In this document: one piece after another, positions 28,101 through 53,191 of the stretch
How positions within the stretch are numbered: the first letter of the stretch is position 1
Layout of the letters: every line of letters starts with the position of its first letter
Origin: Campylorhamphus procurvoides
Taxonomy: Eukaryota; Chordata; Aves; Passeriformes; Dendrocolaptidae
Assembly (NCBI GenBank): GCA_013396655.1
Contig: WBMV01007620.1
Location: 620,001-684,000 of the forward strand
Direction of reading: 5' to 3'
DNA length: 64,000 bases
Program-made: the position numbers and the translations under genes
Notes under the pieces: model-generated
Told to the model about the DNA's origin: nothing
The model's database searches: none
Seen by the model: only the letters and a program-made list of their open reading frames with translations

Positions 28101-31100
28101 ACTGGAAAACTCACACTGGCTCAGATTTCCTTTGCTTCTGTTTTCTGATGTGCTCTTTCAGCTAAACTTCTCCTAGAAGAGCTATAAAAAAATCCACGCT
28201 GGAAATCTACAACATTGACACTGCCTTGGGTCAGCCAGCTGGGTCACTTGCCTCAAACACTTTTCCAGCCGTTGAGAAATGTTCTCTCACAAGGTCTGTT
28301 TGCCCATCTTTCCTTATGAGATTTTTAAGTGGTTGGTTGTCATGCCATCACGGCCTCATATACCAAATTTGTTCAGCAGTCTTCTCCTGTTCAAGTGAAA
28401 AAAAGGTAAAAATAATGTTTTAATATTGTGCATCCCTTGGTTTCATTGCTGCCAATTGCTTACAGACAGACATGACTGCCATCATTGAGTTTTCCTTATT
28501 AGAACTCTCTCTAGATGAACATTTGTACTGGAAATTGATGTGCAGTCATAATGGTTCTGAAAAGGGCTTACCCAATTCTTTTTTCCAACACAGATCTTCA
28601 GATTCTTTAATTGATCAAACTGAATATATAAATAGCTGACTATATGTTGCAATTAGAATGGTTTAAAATCTTTTTAGTAGTTACATTTTGAAGAAAAAAA
28701 AGCATATAAAGTGTATATAAAAAACAAGTAAGTTGTACCTATTCAGCCACCCTGCAATCTTAAAACCTCTTCCAGTCTTTGTGCAAACCGGATACTCAGC
28801 ATTCTTGTCTACTCTCACTGAAAAATTGATGTAAAATTAATAATAATAAAAAAGAACTCATTTCATAGGAGACAAACAAATTGCAATTAATCTTGCTGAA
28901 AATTACTGTTGGGCTGCTATATAAAAATATAATACATGAATTTTCTTGGTCTGTACCAACTCCATCTAACTCACACTGTTCCCTTCCTCACCAAAATGTA
29001 CTTGCTTTAGATAAATGAGGTCACAGTGTTTTGCAAGTTTGTTTCATTTGGCCAATACATAACTCAAAATACTTGACTTGCTTGAAATAGCAGCTTTGTT
29101 TGAGGAAAAAAAAATAACCACCTGCAAAAAAGAAAAAAGGAAAAGGAATTGTTCCAACAAACATAATTTAAAACAAATGCGTGGTTATTGGGGTTTCTAA
29201 CAGAAAAGGAAATTTGCTGCCAGCTGCATTACATGGCATGAGCAAGAGAATACTGGAGTCTGGCTGGTGAAGGATCTGGGAGAACACTGCTTGTCATGTA
29301 AAACAGCAGACAGATGCTCAAAGAAAAAGTGGAGGAAAGGATGTGGTACCATACAGCAAAAGGATCCAAGGCATAATTGTTGCATGAAGTTGATGTGACT
29401 TTAAAGCAGTTGAAGTTACTCAGACAAAAATAAACACATAGTGCCTTATTTGGCAGGGACTGGAAAATTAACAAACACTTAAAAATAGTTTCAAACATGA
29501 ACTCTTACTCATGTTTACTCGTTTAAGTGTAGCTGAAGTTAATAATGTGCTTCCAAGCTCTAAACATATGACACACAATCTTAAAATCTTTTAAAGATTT
29601 GTTTGTTTTCTTTCAAAGTATTGTAGGCTTGTATGTTTGACAGCAAATATACACATATTGATATATTTGAAAGCTAATACACAGTGGAGTTGACTGAAAA
29701 CACACAGAAATCAATAGGAAGTTTCCCATAGATTTTCACTGGTCTGGAGAAGACCCATAATCTGAAAACCAGTCTGATAAATCTTGTTCTCATCAAGATG
29801 GTAGATACACAGAGAACCCTCCCCAGTCTCCACCAGCTGCCTTCTGAAGAGACATTCCCCTCTTCCTCCTTTTCCTGTGGCTTTACAGTGAATTACTCTT
29901 TAGCAAATATTTTTGCAAACAAGTCTATGTTTGCAGCTCATCTTGGCCCTTCAGGTAAAGGCTCCTAGGTTTTGCAGGCAAGCGAAACACATTGAGGAGA
30001 CACACAACTGGAATAAAAAGTCACCTTTGTGCATGGTAATCTAGAACCACGCGCAAAGCTGGGATTTGCCTAGAGCAGCTGAGTGACAGAGGCAACAAAA
30101 TTAGGATGGCACTACTGGTTGTTTGCCAGTGCCAGGACCCTGGGAAGTCATGCTGGTTGCTGCTCTGGCAGAGAACTCCACGGGGCAGCAGTGCTGCTCA
30201 GGCAGGTCATGGTGTCTGTGCTCACACCCCCACCCAGGCCCCAGGAGTCACACACCCAGCTCCACAAGGCTCTCCTTACAGTTTTATAGCTTTCCCCACT
30301 CCTTTCTGCCCCTGGCCCAGGACACAGCTCAAAATTTTGCTTAGCCAGCTCAGCCTCCCCAAAACTGCTGGGCAGCCTTGGGCTAGCACTGTCTTTGGCC
30401 ACTTGTTCAGGACTTGCCTGACTGATAGCAAAGCAAGAAAGATCTAATATCCTAATGTAAAGCAATAATACAGTCAAAATATTCTGAGTTTTTAGGACGA
30501 AATTGTATGAAACATCCTATTTAATGTTACCAAGAAAATAACATTTAGAAAAAACTTTGTAGCCATTGCCTTGTAATGCTCAGGACCAGGTGACACTGAA
30601 TGGAGCTCCCAGAAAGCTGTATTTAATTTTAAAACCTAGGAACAAAGTAAAAATACAGAGTTCCTTCTACTCATGCAGGAAGTCTCATGCAGATTACCAG
30701 AAGAGATGCAGCAGTTTGGTGAAAGTTAACCAAGTTCCTTTAACAAATTCTTGCATTTAAATGTCTTTCAACCATCCTCAAGACAAGAAAAAACCTGAGT
30801 GGAAGGCTGTCAGGCTCAGTGGACTACTCTTAACCTCTCTGGAGGCTGTTTTCTTTCTTAATTCATTCATCACTCCCCATTCTATTTGAATGTATTTAAA
30901 GCAGTCTTGGTGGCATAATTGAAGACAAGTTTTAATGCCCTTAATCATGGCAGAAGAAAGGAATTTCCGAAAGTGCCAGATTAGAGAGACGAGTTTTATT
31001 CCGGAGTCCTCCACAAAGGGCTAAGAGTGTATTTTAGTATCAAAGCTTAGGAAGCCAAATTAAAGAACATCCTTAATTCTGTAATTTGATTGATCTGCTT

Positions 31101-34100
31101 TCCTAAGCATTCTCTCCTGTAATTATTTGCAGGATTTCTGCACATGGATCCGGATGCATGCATGCTAAAGCAAGTGGCATCATATCATCCCAAACCAGAG
31201 TAAGGAAGGGATGAATCACAGTCCAGTAAGGGTTGTCAGAAACAATGTGGCTTAGTGCAAAATGGCTTCACATCATAAGAGTTTGGTATGGAATGGTCAT
31301 GACACATCCCTCAGGAATAGGGTGTTTTTGTGATACCTGGTCTTTTCTATACACCATAGGACTGGCTTGGATTTTGCAGAGGTTCAAAAACCTTTGCAAC
31401 CAGTACAGTTGTGTTTGTTTGGTGTGGGGAGGAGGGCTGAACAAATTTGACTCTGCTCAAATGTATGAGCTTCATTCAAACCAGATAAACATCAAAATTA
31501 TTGAAGGACAAACTAGACTAGGCACTCCTTCCCCCGAGGGAGCCGGGAGACCGGGGGCAATGGCAACAGACTGGGTACTGAAACATCCCCTTCTTGTTCC
31601 CAGGGAAAGGAAATAAACACTACTGACAGACACAACTGGGGAAGCAATACCAAGTGGTCACACCCTTTCTAGTGTAACCAGTTTATTTTCAGTTTGTTCC
31701 CTTAATGTTATCCTAACATGACTTTCCAGAGTAACTAGGCAACCTCCAGTGTCCCACTGCTGAAACAGCTCATTCATTACCGGCTGTAGAGGAGAGTGCA
31801 GAGGCGCTTCTGTCGCAGGAGAAAGTGTGGATGTGCTTCCATCCCTGGCCTACACTGCCGCCTCATGGCACTCCTGCTACACAGCTCCCGGTTTCTGCCT
31901 CTCAAACTCCAGAAAGTCCATTATCAAAGAATAGTTATCTATGATTCTGCTGGCAACACAATTCTGACGCAGTCGTTCCTCATGCCTGTGCTAATGGACT
32001 GAGTTATTAGCAGGGATAAGGAAGGACAGAATCTTACATTTACCTCTGGAGAGAAATAAACCTGACAGGGGAAAAGGATCAGAACCCAGAGCTATTTGCA
32101 AAAATGGAAGAGTGGTCTGAAAGTGAGGATGTAAATCAGTGGTTTATACCTAGAAGCAGAGAGCAGGAGCCAGCAAAGAAAAGGCAGGCAGTGAGCACCG
32201 GGGCTGTCAATAATCCTGCACAAAAGAATTTGGCATCATAGAGGCTCACAAGTGAGTGTTGTTCAAAAACATTCTGCCACTGTGAAAAAGGCAGATGTTA
32301 CACAGAGCTTTATCACTAGGAATGTTATCTGTAAGGTGCTGGGAAACAGAGCACAGCAGAAGAAGGATGCCTCTGTAAAAATCATGAAGTTACAAAGAGT
32401 TGGTTCCTTTACAACTCTCGAATTGTAAAGAATGAATTCAGGTTTCACCAAATGTTTGTTTGGAGCATTTGCCTGAGCCTTGAGGATACAAAGTCTAAGA
32501 TTTTGACTTTGAATAAATCTATATCTTTGTATATACCTGAAAGACACCTATGATGTCAAAATGTAGAAGGACTTAACTTAGCCCCAACCATAACTTTTCA
32601 GTGAGATCCAGCAACAACAGAAAATATGTCTGTTTTCTTTTCCTCAATGTTCAAGATGATCAATGTTACATTCAAATAATTCTACTGTACTTGGGGAAGA
32701 GTAAAGTAACATCTCTTTTCCCTTGGGACTTTACTATGTAAATGGATAGAATGTTTTCTACAGCAGTGCTTCCCTGTATGTTGTAATATTAATTGCTCCT
32801 GGGACCAAAAAAAAGTTAACAAAATGGGAAGCAGAGAAACATAAAATGATAAATAATTCAAGCATGAAAAATGACATTATAACTTTATTGGCATCTTGTT
32901 CCTTCAAGATGTTGGTGTTTTCCAAGTAATAATGCACAAAAGCAATCAGAATGATGAACAGAAATTATACTTTCTTCATCTGTTTTTCTATCACTACTAG
33001 AAGCAAAACATCTGGAAGATCCTAGAAAACTGCTTCTCTTCCAAACTTCAATGACTCCAAAGGAAACAGATCACGTGAAGGATTTTGGTATTATAATTAA
33101 TTGTCCTAATTATCCCACCTATGTCCCTCTCTAAAGCAGAAACTACTAGAAAACATAGAACAAAATGGGAATTAGTCAGAAGGGATGAGAGACAAAAGAG
33201 CAAAATAGAGATGTTTTCCATGAGAAAGGTAAAAGAGAAATATGGAGCTGAGAAAAGGAAAAGAGGAATACTGATAAAAGAAATGTTTGGGCAAGAAAAT
33301 CAGATGAGAGTGGGGAGGACAGGAAGAAAAATGGAAGGAGATAAAAAAAATGGAAACTCGAAAGAATAACAAGAGAAAAAAGATTGTTCCTGCTGAGCAG
33401 TTTGAAACAGAGTGAGAATACATCTGGAGTGAAGCTGGTGATACAGGATTTAAACATGGAAAAGGAACTAAGACGACATCTGTTCTGTTTGATAACTTAA
33501 ATCTTCAGTTCAGTCCCAGGACCTGGTTCCCTGTCACTTGCATCTGAGTATGTTCATCCACTCGTGTGCTCTCACTCGGAGTTAACTGACTGCATCCCAC
33601 CAGGAAGAAGCCAGGGCAGGGTTCTGGAGGCTGCTGCATGACCAGCATAGATAAGACTATGCCATCATCCTTCCCAGTCCATCCTCCAAAACACAGCCAG
33701 CTCAGCATGCTGGCTCACAGGCCCTCACACAGCCCAGTCCCACGGCGCAGTGCCATTCAAACGCCACTCAGGAGGGCAGCTACGCGGCCTCGTGCTGCTT
33801 CAAGCATTTTGAATTAAATGAACATAAAGAATAGATATTACAATTTAAGGGGCCACCACATGGTGCCACTCAGGAGACCTGGGCAAGTGCACCCCAGCAT
33901 GGATTCTCCCGCAGAGGGACTGAGGCTGGAGCAATGTGAGCACAAGCTGTTCTGTTCCACCGTCCTGGCTGCCTGCTGTGGGTGAGATCTATGGTGGCAC
34001 GGCAGGAGTTAAAAGCAGCAAACTTCGGGATCCCGAAATGAGGCAGGGATTGCTCTCAGCTGGATGCAGACAGTGAGCTGGGGCGAGTCCTGAACGCTGG

Positions 34101-36308
34101 GTGCTCCCCTCTGCCTTTAACCCAACGGCAGACATCTGTAACTGCAGCTGCAATCCCAAAAATGATAACATTGTAGGATCACACCCAGAACAACAGAAAA
34201 CAATGAGTTTTGGCCAACTGCCATGCAACACACCCTTGATGTAATACAAGTCACACATGGCAAGGTACTTCATTATGAAATATTGCACAATCATCTTTCA
34301 TTAAAATATTTTCTAGTGTCATTGTCTGCTTATGATTTTGTTTTCCTTTTTGTTGTTTACTTCATTCATTAATTAGCTTTCTGAATTAGATTCCTGTTGG
34401 ACAATTTGATCATCTCAGGATGTTTTAAGATTTTTTAATGTAGAAAATATAGAAATTTTAATATAGAAAATTATATAAAATATATTTAAAAAATGAAATA
34501 CCATGGAAAATAAAAAAAAATTGGCAGAGGTAATATGAATCAGTGCTTCACTGTATTTCCAAGGAGAATAAAAACGCATCCTTTCCCATTAAAAAAAACC
34601 CTATTTCCCATGACTTAATTATTAAAAGTGTTAATAACGTATCAGTCTGTAATTGTGTAACTATGAAAATTTCTCTGCTTTTGTCTTTCACTAGAAGAAA
34701 CATGTAACAGCAGTGAACATGAAATAAGCTTGACTGCATTCTTTTGCACTAATGATTCTTCCTTCCAGCAGGAGCATGCCCACAGTGAGCAACTGTTCAC
34801 TGATTTCTCAAAACCTTTACTTCACAGTGCTGCTCAGTGAAGTTGGCACTAGTTTGCCAGTAACTTTCTGTCTCACATACAGACACCAGTACACTTCATT
34901 GTCTTGGTGAACCTCATTTCTACAATGTGAAAACTATTAAAAGCAGTGAATCCTTGTTCTGCCATGTATTGTAGGAAATTCTGACAGCCTCACCATTCTC
35001 CCCAGAGCAAGTCATCCCAGTTCAGGGACCACTTGGCTTTGCTATAAACCTGAGTAGGGCAGGACACTCCTATCCGTGCTCCATGAGTCTCACTGAAGTA
35101 GCTGATGTGTGTATAAGCACCACTGGTGCACATGAATCCACCAGTAACCTCTCTAGGACTGTGCAGGCTGATTGATAAAAAGGCAGGTTGCAAAATTCGA
35201 GACAGAGATGGCTACACTATTCAGAGATGGCCTGGGACATCTGGGGCTGTCGCAACACCCTGCAAGCCCTAGGGAAAATCTTACAGACCTGTGGGATAAT
35301 CTTTTCTCCAGCAGCAGAGCCACTCCCTGCCTGCAGAACAACATTGCCAGCAAGCCTGTGCTTGCTTTCCAAGTGGTGAAGTCCCTGACTAAAGATACCA
35401 TAGGAAAAATGCCGTCTGAAGCAACTGATCTACCTTTTCACTTTGCTTTCTCTTCTCTTGGAAGCCAGCTGCTCTTGTTGCTTCATGAACATTGTCGAAA
35501 TTTGCTTAGTAGTGTGCAGCTGACTTAAAAAATTCAAACTTCCAACAGGTTGCATGCAAAAAATGACTCCACAAGAAGCTCCTGTATAGACTTGCCTTTA
35601 CCGGTGTGTTAGCAAGAACTGCTTTGTCCCTAGGGACAATCGAAACCAGCACTATCTGGCTACTCATGGGTGAATGTATGATTGCAAGAGTGATACTCTT
35701 TTCAGATTTTGTTCTTAGATATGAAAAGTGCTTGTTTTATACATCCCAGCCTATGTGAGGGCACAGCATGTGTGCCTCTAGAGAGCCCGCAGGGCTGCAG
35801 CACAAAGGTAGGATGCTGAGCACTGCCAATGCTCTGCACTCTTACCAGTACTTAAAGCTGAAGAAAGCTGGGTAATTTTCAGGCCACCAGCAAGCTGAGG
35901 TGGCTTCCCACCCTGCATTACAGAGAAAGTGAGGAAAAATCACATTAACCACTAGTGTCCTGATTAATGGACTAGGTAGGGAGACAAGGAAGGAGTGGAA
36001 CGGCACAGTGGGGATCCAGATGAGGCTTTGTTTTGGAAAGAGACGTCACCTTCTGTCCTCTCTGATACAGGCTGAGGTGTAGTCTGAGGAACACATTTTA
36101 AGTACCAGTTATGCCTTAGACATTTAGCACTTGTGCTGCAAATGTGCCGAGCTCTGTGCAGCCCTCAGGACTCAGCAAGCACAAGCATTTGTGATGCCAA
36201 CAGGTGAGCAGAATTCACTGCGTGCTGTTTTGTTGGTCTTGGTTTTGTTTGTTCGCTGTCTGTGGGGTGTGGCAGGGGGGACAGGGCCCTGCCCATGGGC
36301 TGTATTTT
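25116..36308. other. Intergenic, no gene seen
   Basis: No recognisable exon or RNA gene. A GC-richer patch at 30100-30400, a purine-rich tract at 33130-33385 and an AT-rich patch at 34420-34530 are the visible compositional features. A 118-codon plus frame at 35172-35528 and a 121-codon basic minus frame at 25671-26036 are unexplained but lack family resemblance. In human the next gene on this side of PDHA1 is the receptor ADGRG2; I cannot find its exons here. Confidence 0.55.
33130..33385 (+). repeat. Purine-rich tract
   Basis: About 250 bases are dominated by A and G on the plus strand, with few pyrimidines. The 82-codon plus frame at 33121-33369 and the Phe/Ser/Leu-rich minus frames are composition effects and match no family I know. 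Confidence 0.6.
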
Positions 36309-36517
36309 TCCTCAGCAGGGTTAATCCTTCCCCATGACCACAGTCATTACAGTGGAACAAGGAGAACGAAGAGGTAAAAGCATGATTTATTTTTTTTCCA
36401 CAGGAAAGAGATAAAACACAACAGATGACACAAAAATAACAAACTCTGAAAGAAAATTCATGTGGAGGCCAAAAGGGGCTGGCTGGGCGGAGGGAGGTGA
36501 TGAAGCTCAGTCTGTCA
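36309..36517 (-). repeat. Inverted repeat, left arm (upstream of PDHA1)
   Basis: Read on the minus strand, this segment aligns end to end with 38769-38977 on the plus strand, from CTGACAGACTGAGC to TTAACCCTGCTGAGGAA. By eye the arms agree at well over 80 percent of positions, with a nearly perfect central block of about 50 bases. About 2.25 kb separates the arms. The family is not recognised; it may be an interspersed repeat present twice or a local inverted duplication. The 150-codon minus-strand frame at 36172-36624 runs through this arm and has no recognisable domain. Confidence 0.85.
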
Positions 36518-36854
36518 GATGGTTGATATAAGGTGTCAAAGGAACTAACGCTGAGTGGGTTAATCAAAATAATTGTAGGGACTTTTGCTGAAGTTGCGAA
36601 GATAGACTGCATGGTTGAGACCATAAATAGCTACCAATATAGAAACAGGGAATATGTTATGGTTGTTATCAGTACCTGGCCTTGAGGCGTCTAAAATAGA
36701 ATGGACACCATATGAAACTAAGATAAATCAGGAAATATGTCAAGAAAATAAGATAATTATAGAAGTTTGCTAATTAGATCGGTTCAAGTTGCCAACAAAA
36801 CTGGTTTAAGTTATTTTTTGAGCCAAGTTGAAAAGGACACAGCGAGGAAGACCC
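36518..36854. other. Unassigned sequence between inverted arm and LTR-like segment
   Basis: AT-rich, no open frame of note. It may be part of the retroelement insertion, because it follows the U5-like tail of the minus-polarity LTR, but no primer-binding site or viral gene is recognised. Confidence 0.4.
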
Positions 36855-37260
36855 ATGATCTTCATCCCTGTGAGAAACAGAGCCTCAACCAAATGAATTT
36901 TTTTTTATAAAAGGTTTATTATATGGTAAGAGCAATGCAGGCCTGGACACAAAGGGGGAGTCTTTGCTCCACCAACTCGTGTACCAGGTACAATGTGTGT
37001 CTGGCTTTTATCCAGCCACTTTATACATATTCATTACATGGTATACATATGAATTTTACATACTTCTCCTTATATGGCTACAGTTAAGTCATTACTTTTA
37101 CAACCGGTTAATTACTACATTACAATTTAGTGTCTTGATAACTTTCCACCATAATTCAGGTATTCCTTGATAAAAGGGTGACAAGGGAAATTTTAGGATT
37201 TAGTGATTTGACAGATTCTGTATCATAATTCAGGTATTCCTTGATAAAGGTTCAGGGAAA
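36855..37260 (-). mobile_element. LTR-like segment of an endogenous retrovirus, minus polarity
   Basis: On the minus strand the order is that of an LTR: a U3-like part with a 24-base direct repeat (37151-37174 and 37225-37248), TATA-like boxes at 37019-37025 and 37005-37011, then an AATAAA signal at 36915-36920 roughly 100 bases downstream, followed by a U5-like tail. No gag, pol or env reading frame is attached, so this looks like a solo or fragmented LTR. Ends are approximate and no family is assigned. Confidence 0.55.
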
Positions 37261-37384
37261 CTGATGACCTTCCAACAGTTGGTTTTATTGTTTTATGAGG
37301 GTGCAATAAAACCATTTGTTTCCCTACTGGCACGAATCATATACATCCTTATTACAATCCCCAAGACCCTCGAAGGCCCCAGCC

Positions 37385-37685
37385 CAGGAAAAAATGGAAA
37401 CCAATGCACAAACCCAGATGGCAGGAGCGCAGGGTGGAGGAAATGGAAATTACTTCTCGGAAGTGATTAGAATAAGCCTGCCTATTATAAGAAAAAAATG
37501 TGTATGTGTAAGGAAATAATGAATGTGCATGTTGTAACTGTATTTAAGCAAGCCTGTGAGCACAGACAGGGGTGCATGTCTTTGGTGGGCTAATCCCCAT
37601 GCACCCAGCATGCTGAATAAACGCCCCTCTCCACAGCTACCTGGTTGTGGGAACTACCCGGTTTGTGGGGTCCTTTCCAAAGCAC
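37385..37685 (+). mobile_element. LTR-like segment, plus polarity, directly upstream of PDHA1
   Basis: A purine-rich stretch is followed by a TATA-like TATTTAAGC at 37541, an AATAAA at 37616-37621 about 70 bases on, and a U5-like GT-rich tail reaching about 37685, where CpG-rich promoter sequence begins. Spacing of TATA box, cap region and polyadenylation signal is typical of a retroviral LTR. It points toward PDHA1 and ends about 330 bases before its start codon. No viral coding frame is present. Boundaries and family are uncertain. Confidence 0.5.
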
Positions 37686-37895
37686 GGGCCGAGCAGGCCA
37701 GGCTCACAGCCTGGCTCTGAACACCGCATAGTGTGAGGCGATCCTGCCCAGCGCCCACAGTGCTTCCCCTCCGTGGGTCCTGGAGAAGGGTCCTGGAGCA
37801 GAGGTTCTGTAGCGGAGATCCCGGCGCGGTTTTGGGGCCGATCCGGCCCTTTCGCCCGTTCCCTGCCCTTCATCGCCCTTGCAGCGGCCCGCGCG

Positions 37896-37910
37896 GCCGG
37901 CAGGGGGCGC
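37896..37910 (+). promoter_or_regulatory. CTCF-like motif, copy 1
   Basis: GCCGGCAGGGGGCGC fits the core of the CTCF binding consensus (CCNNNAGGGGGCGC type). It lies just upstream of the NRF-1-like palindrome. An identical 15-mer in the same orientation occurs at 38345-38359. Confidence 0.5.
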
Positions 37911-37918
37911 TGCCCCCC

Positions 37919-37928
37919 GCGCATGCGC
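37919..37928. promoter_or_regulatory. NRF-1-type palindrome in PDHA1 promoter
   Basis: A perfect GCGCATGCGC palindrome lies 84 bases upstream of the PDHA1 start codon. This is the core of the nuclear respiratory factor 1 consensus, a known activator of nuclear genes for mitochondrial proteins. A half-site-like ATGCGCA overlaps the start codon at 38012-38018. Occupancy is inferred only from the motif. Confidence 0.6.
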
Positions 37929-38011
37929 AGGCGTTGGCGCGGGGACGCAGGCGGCGGGTGAAGGAGAGCGCAGGGTCGGTCCCGCTGAGGCGCTGCCGGC
38001 CCCGCCGCCCC

Positions 38012-52363
<14,352 letters not shown>

Positions 52364-52665
52364 AGGCCTGTTGGTGTAACTTATTCTTATGAATAAGTGA
52401 AAGCTTTTACAGGAACTATAATGACTCTGAAACAACCTGTAAGCTTTTTTAAAAGCTCTTCCAAAAGAGGACATGTGTAAGGAAATCCATGTGAGTATGA
52501 ATTTTCTTAAACATGCTGAATGTTTTAAGAAGAAGCTAAGTAAAGAGAAAGCAGTGGTTTATTTAAAGTGCTATATATTTGCTGTACTGACTTTCTTTGA
52601 ATTGCTGTATGTGTTATGTACAGTGTAAAAAAAAATAATTAAACTTAAACAACCTTTATTTAATA
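52364..52665 (+). other. PDHA1: PDHA1 3' UTR and polyadenylation signal
   Basis: After the TAA stop the sequence runs about 300 bases to an ATTAAA signal at 52638-52643. A GT-rich stretch with repeated TTTGCTTTGTTGC follows from about 52668, as expected for the downstream cleavage element. The cleavage site should fall near 52660. Confidence 0.75.
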
Positions 52666-53191
52666 GTCTGTTTGCTTTGTTGCTTCATGAACTGCTTTCC
52701 CAGAAAATCCACCCAAAGTGCCATTTATATGCTCTGGTTTTGCTGCAGAAAAGTCACCAATTGAAAACATCACACCAGGCTTTTTTTAGTCATTCATTGA
52801 GAGCAGCTTTAATACAAAAAGCTGTCAATTCATCTGCAAAGAGGTGACATATGGTCTAGCATAGCCCCTCCCTGCTCAACCATCAGCTGGCAGAACTGTA
52901 ACACACTTGAAGTTCACAGTTTTCACAGTGCTGAAGCCAATTCAGGTGTGTGGTACCTGGTTTGCAGAAAAGGTTGGCTTTTTTCTCAGCTAATGCTTTT
53001 TATTACATTGATAGGCATTGTGTGCATTACTCTGTCATAAAATTTAAGTGCCTTGACACTGACTTAAAAGCTGTTACTATTCACTGTGTATTACACTGAT
53101 GGTCAAACAAGCTCCACAACTGTGCAAAACCTGCAAGGCCACTGTACAGAGAAATATATACATCTAATAATTTAGGTGTTGGGAACGTATT
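52655..53191 (-). other. MAP3K15: MAP3K15 3' UTR with candidate polyadenylation signals
   Basis: Downstream of the TGA (53194-53192 on the minus strand) candidate signals are AATAAA at 53004-52999, ATTAAA at 52813-52808 and AATAAA at 52660-52655. The sequence does not show which is used. Use of the last would make this transcript overlap the end of PDHA1. Confidence 0.5.

Noticed and set aside
31520..31620. GC-rich CCCGAGGGAGCCGGGAGACC stretch with a nearby AATAAA, considered as an LTR
   Set aside because: No TATA box at suitable spacing and no recognisable LTR ends.
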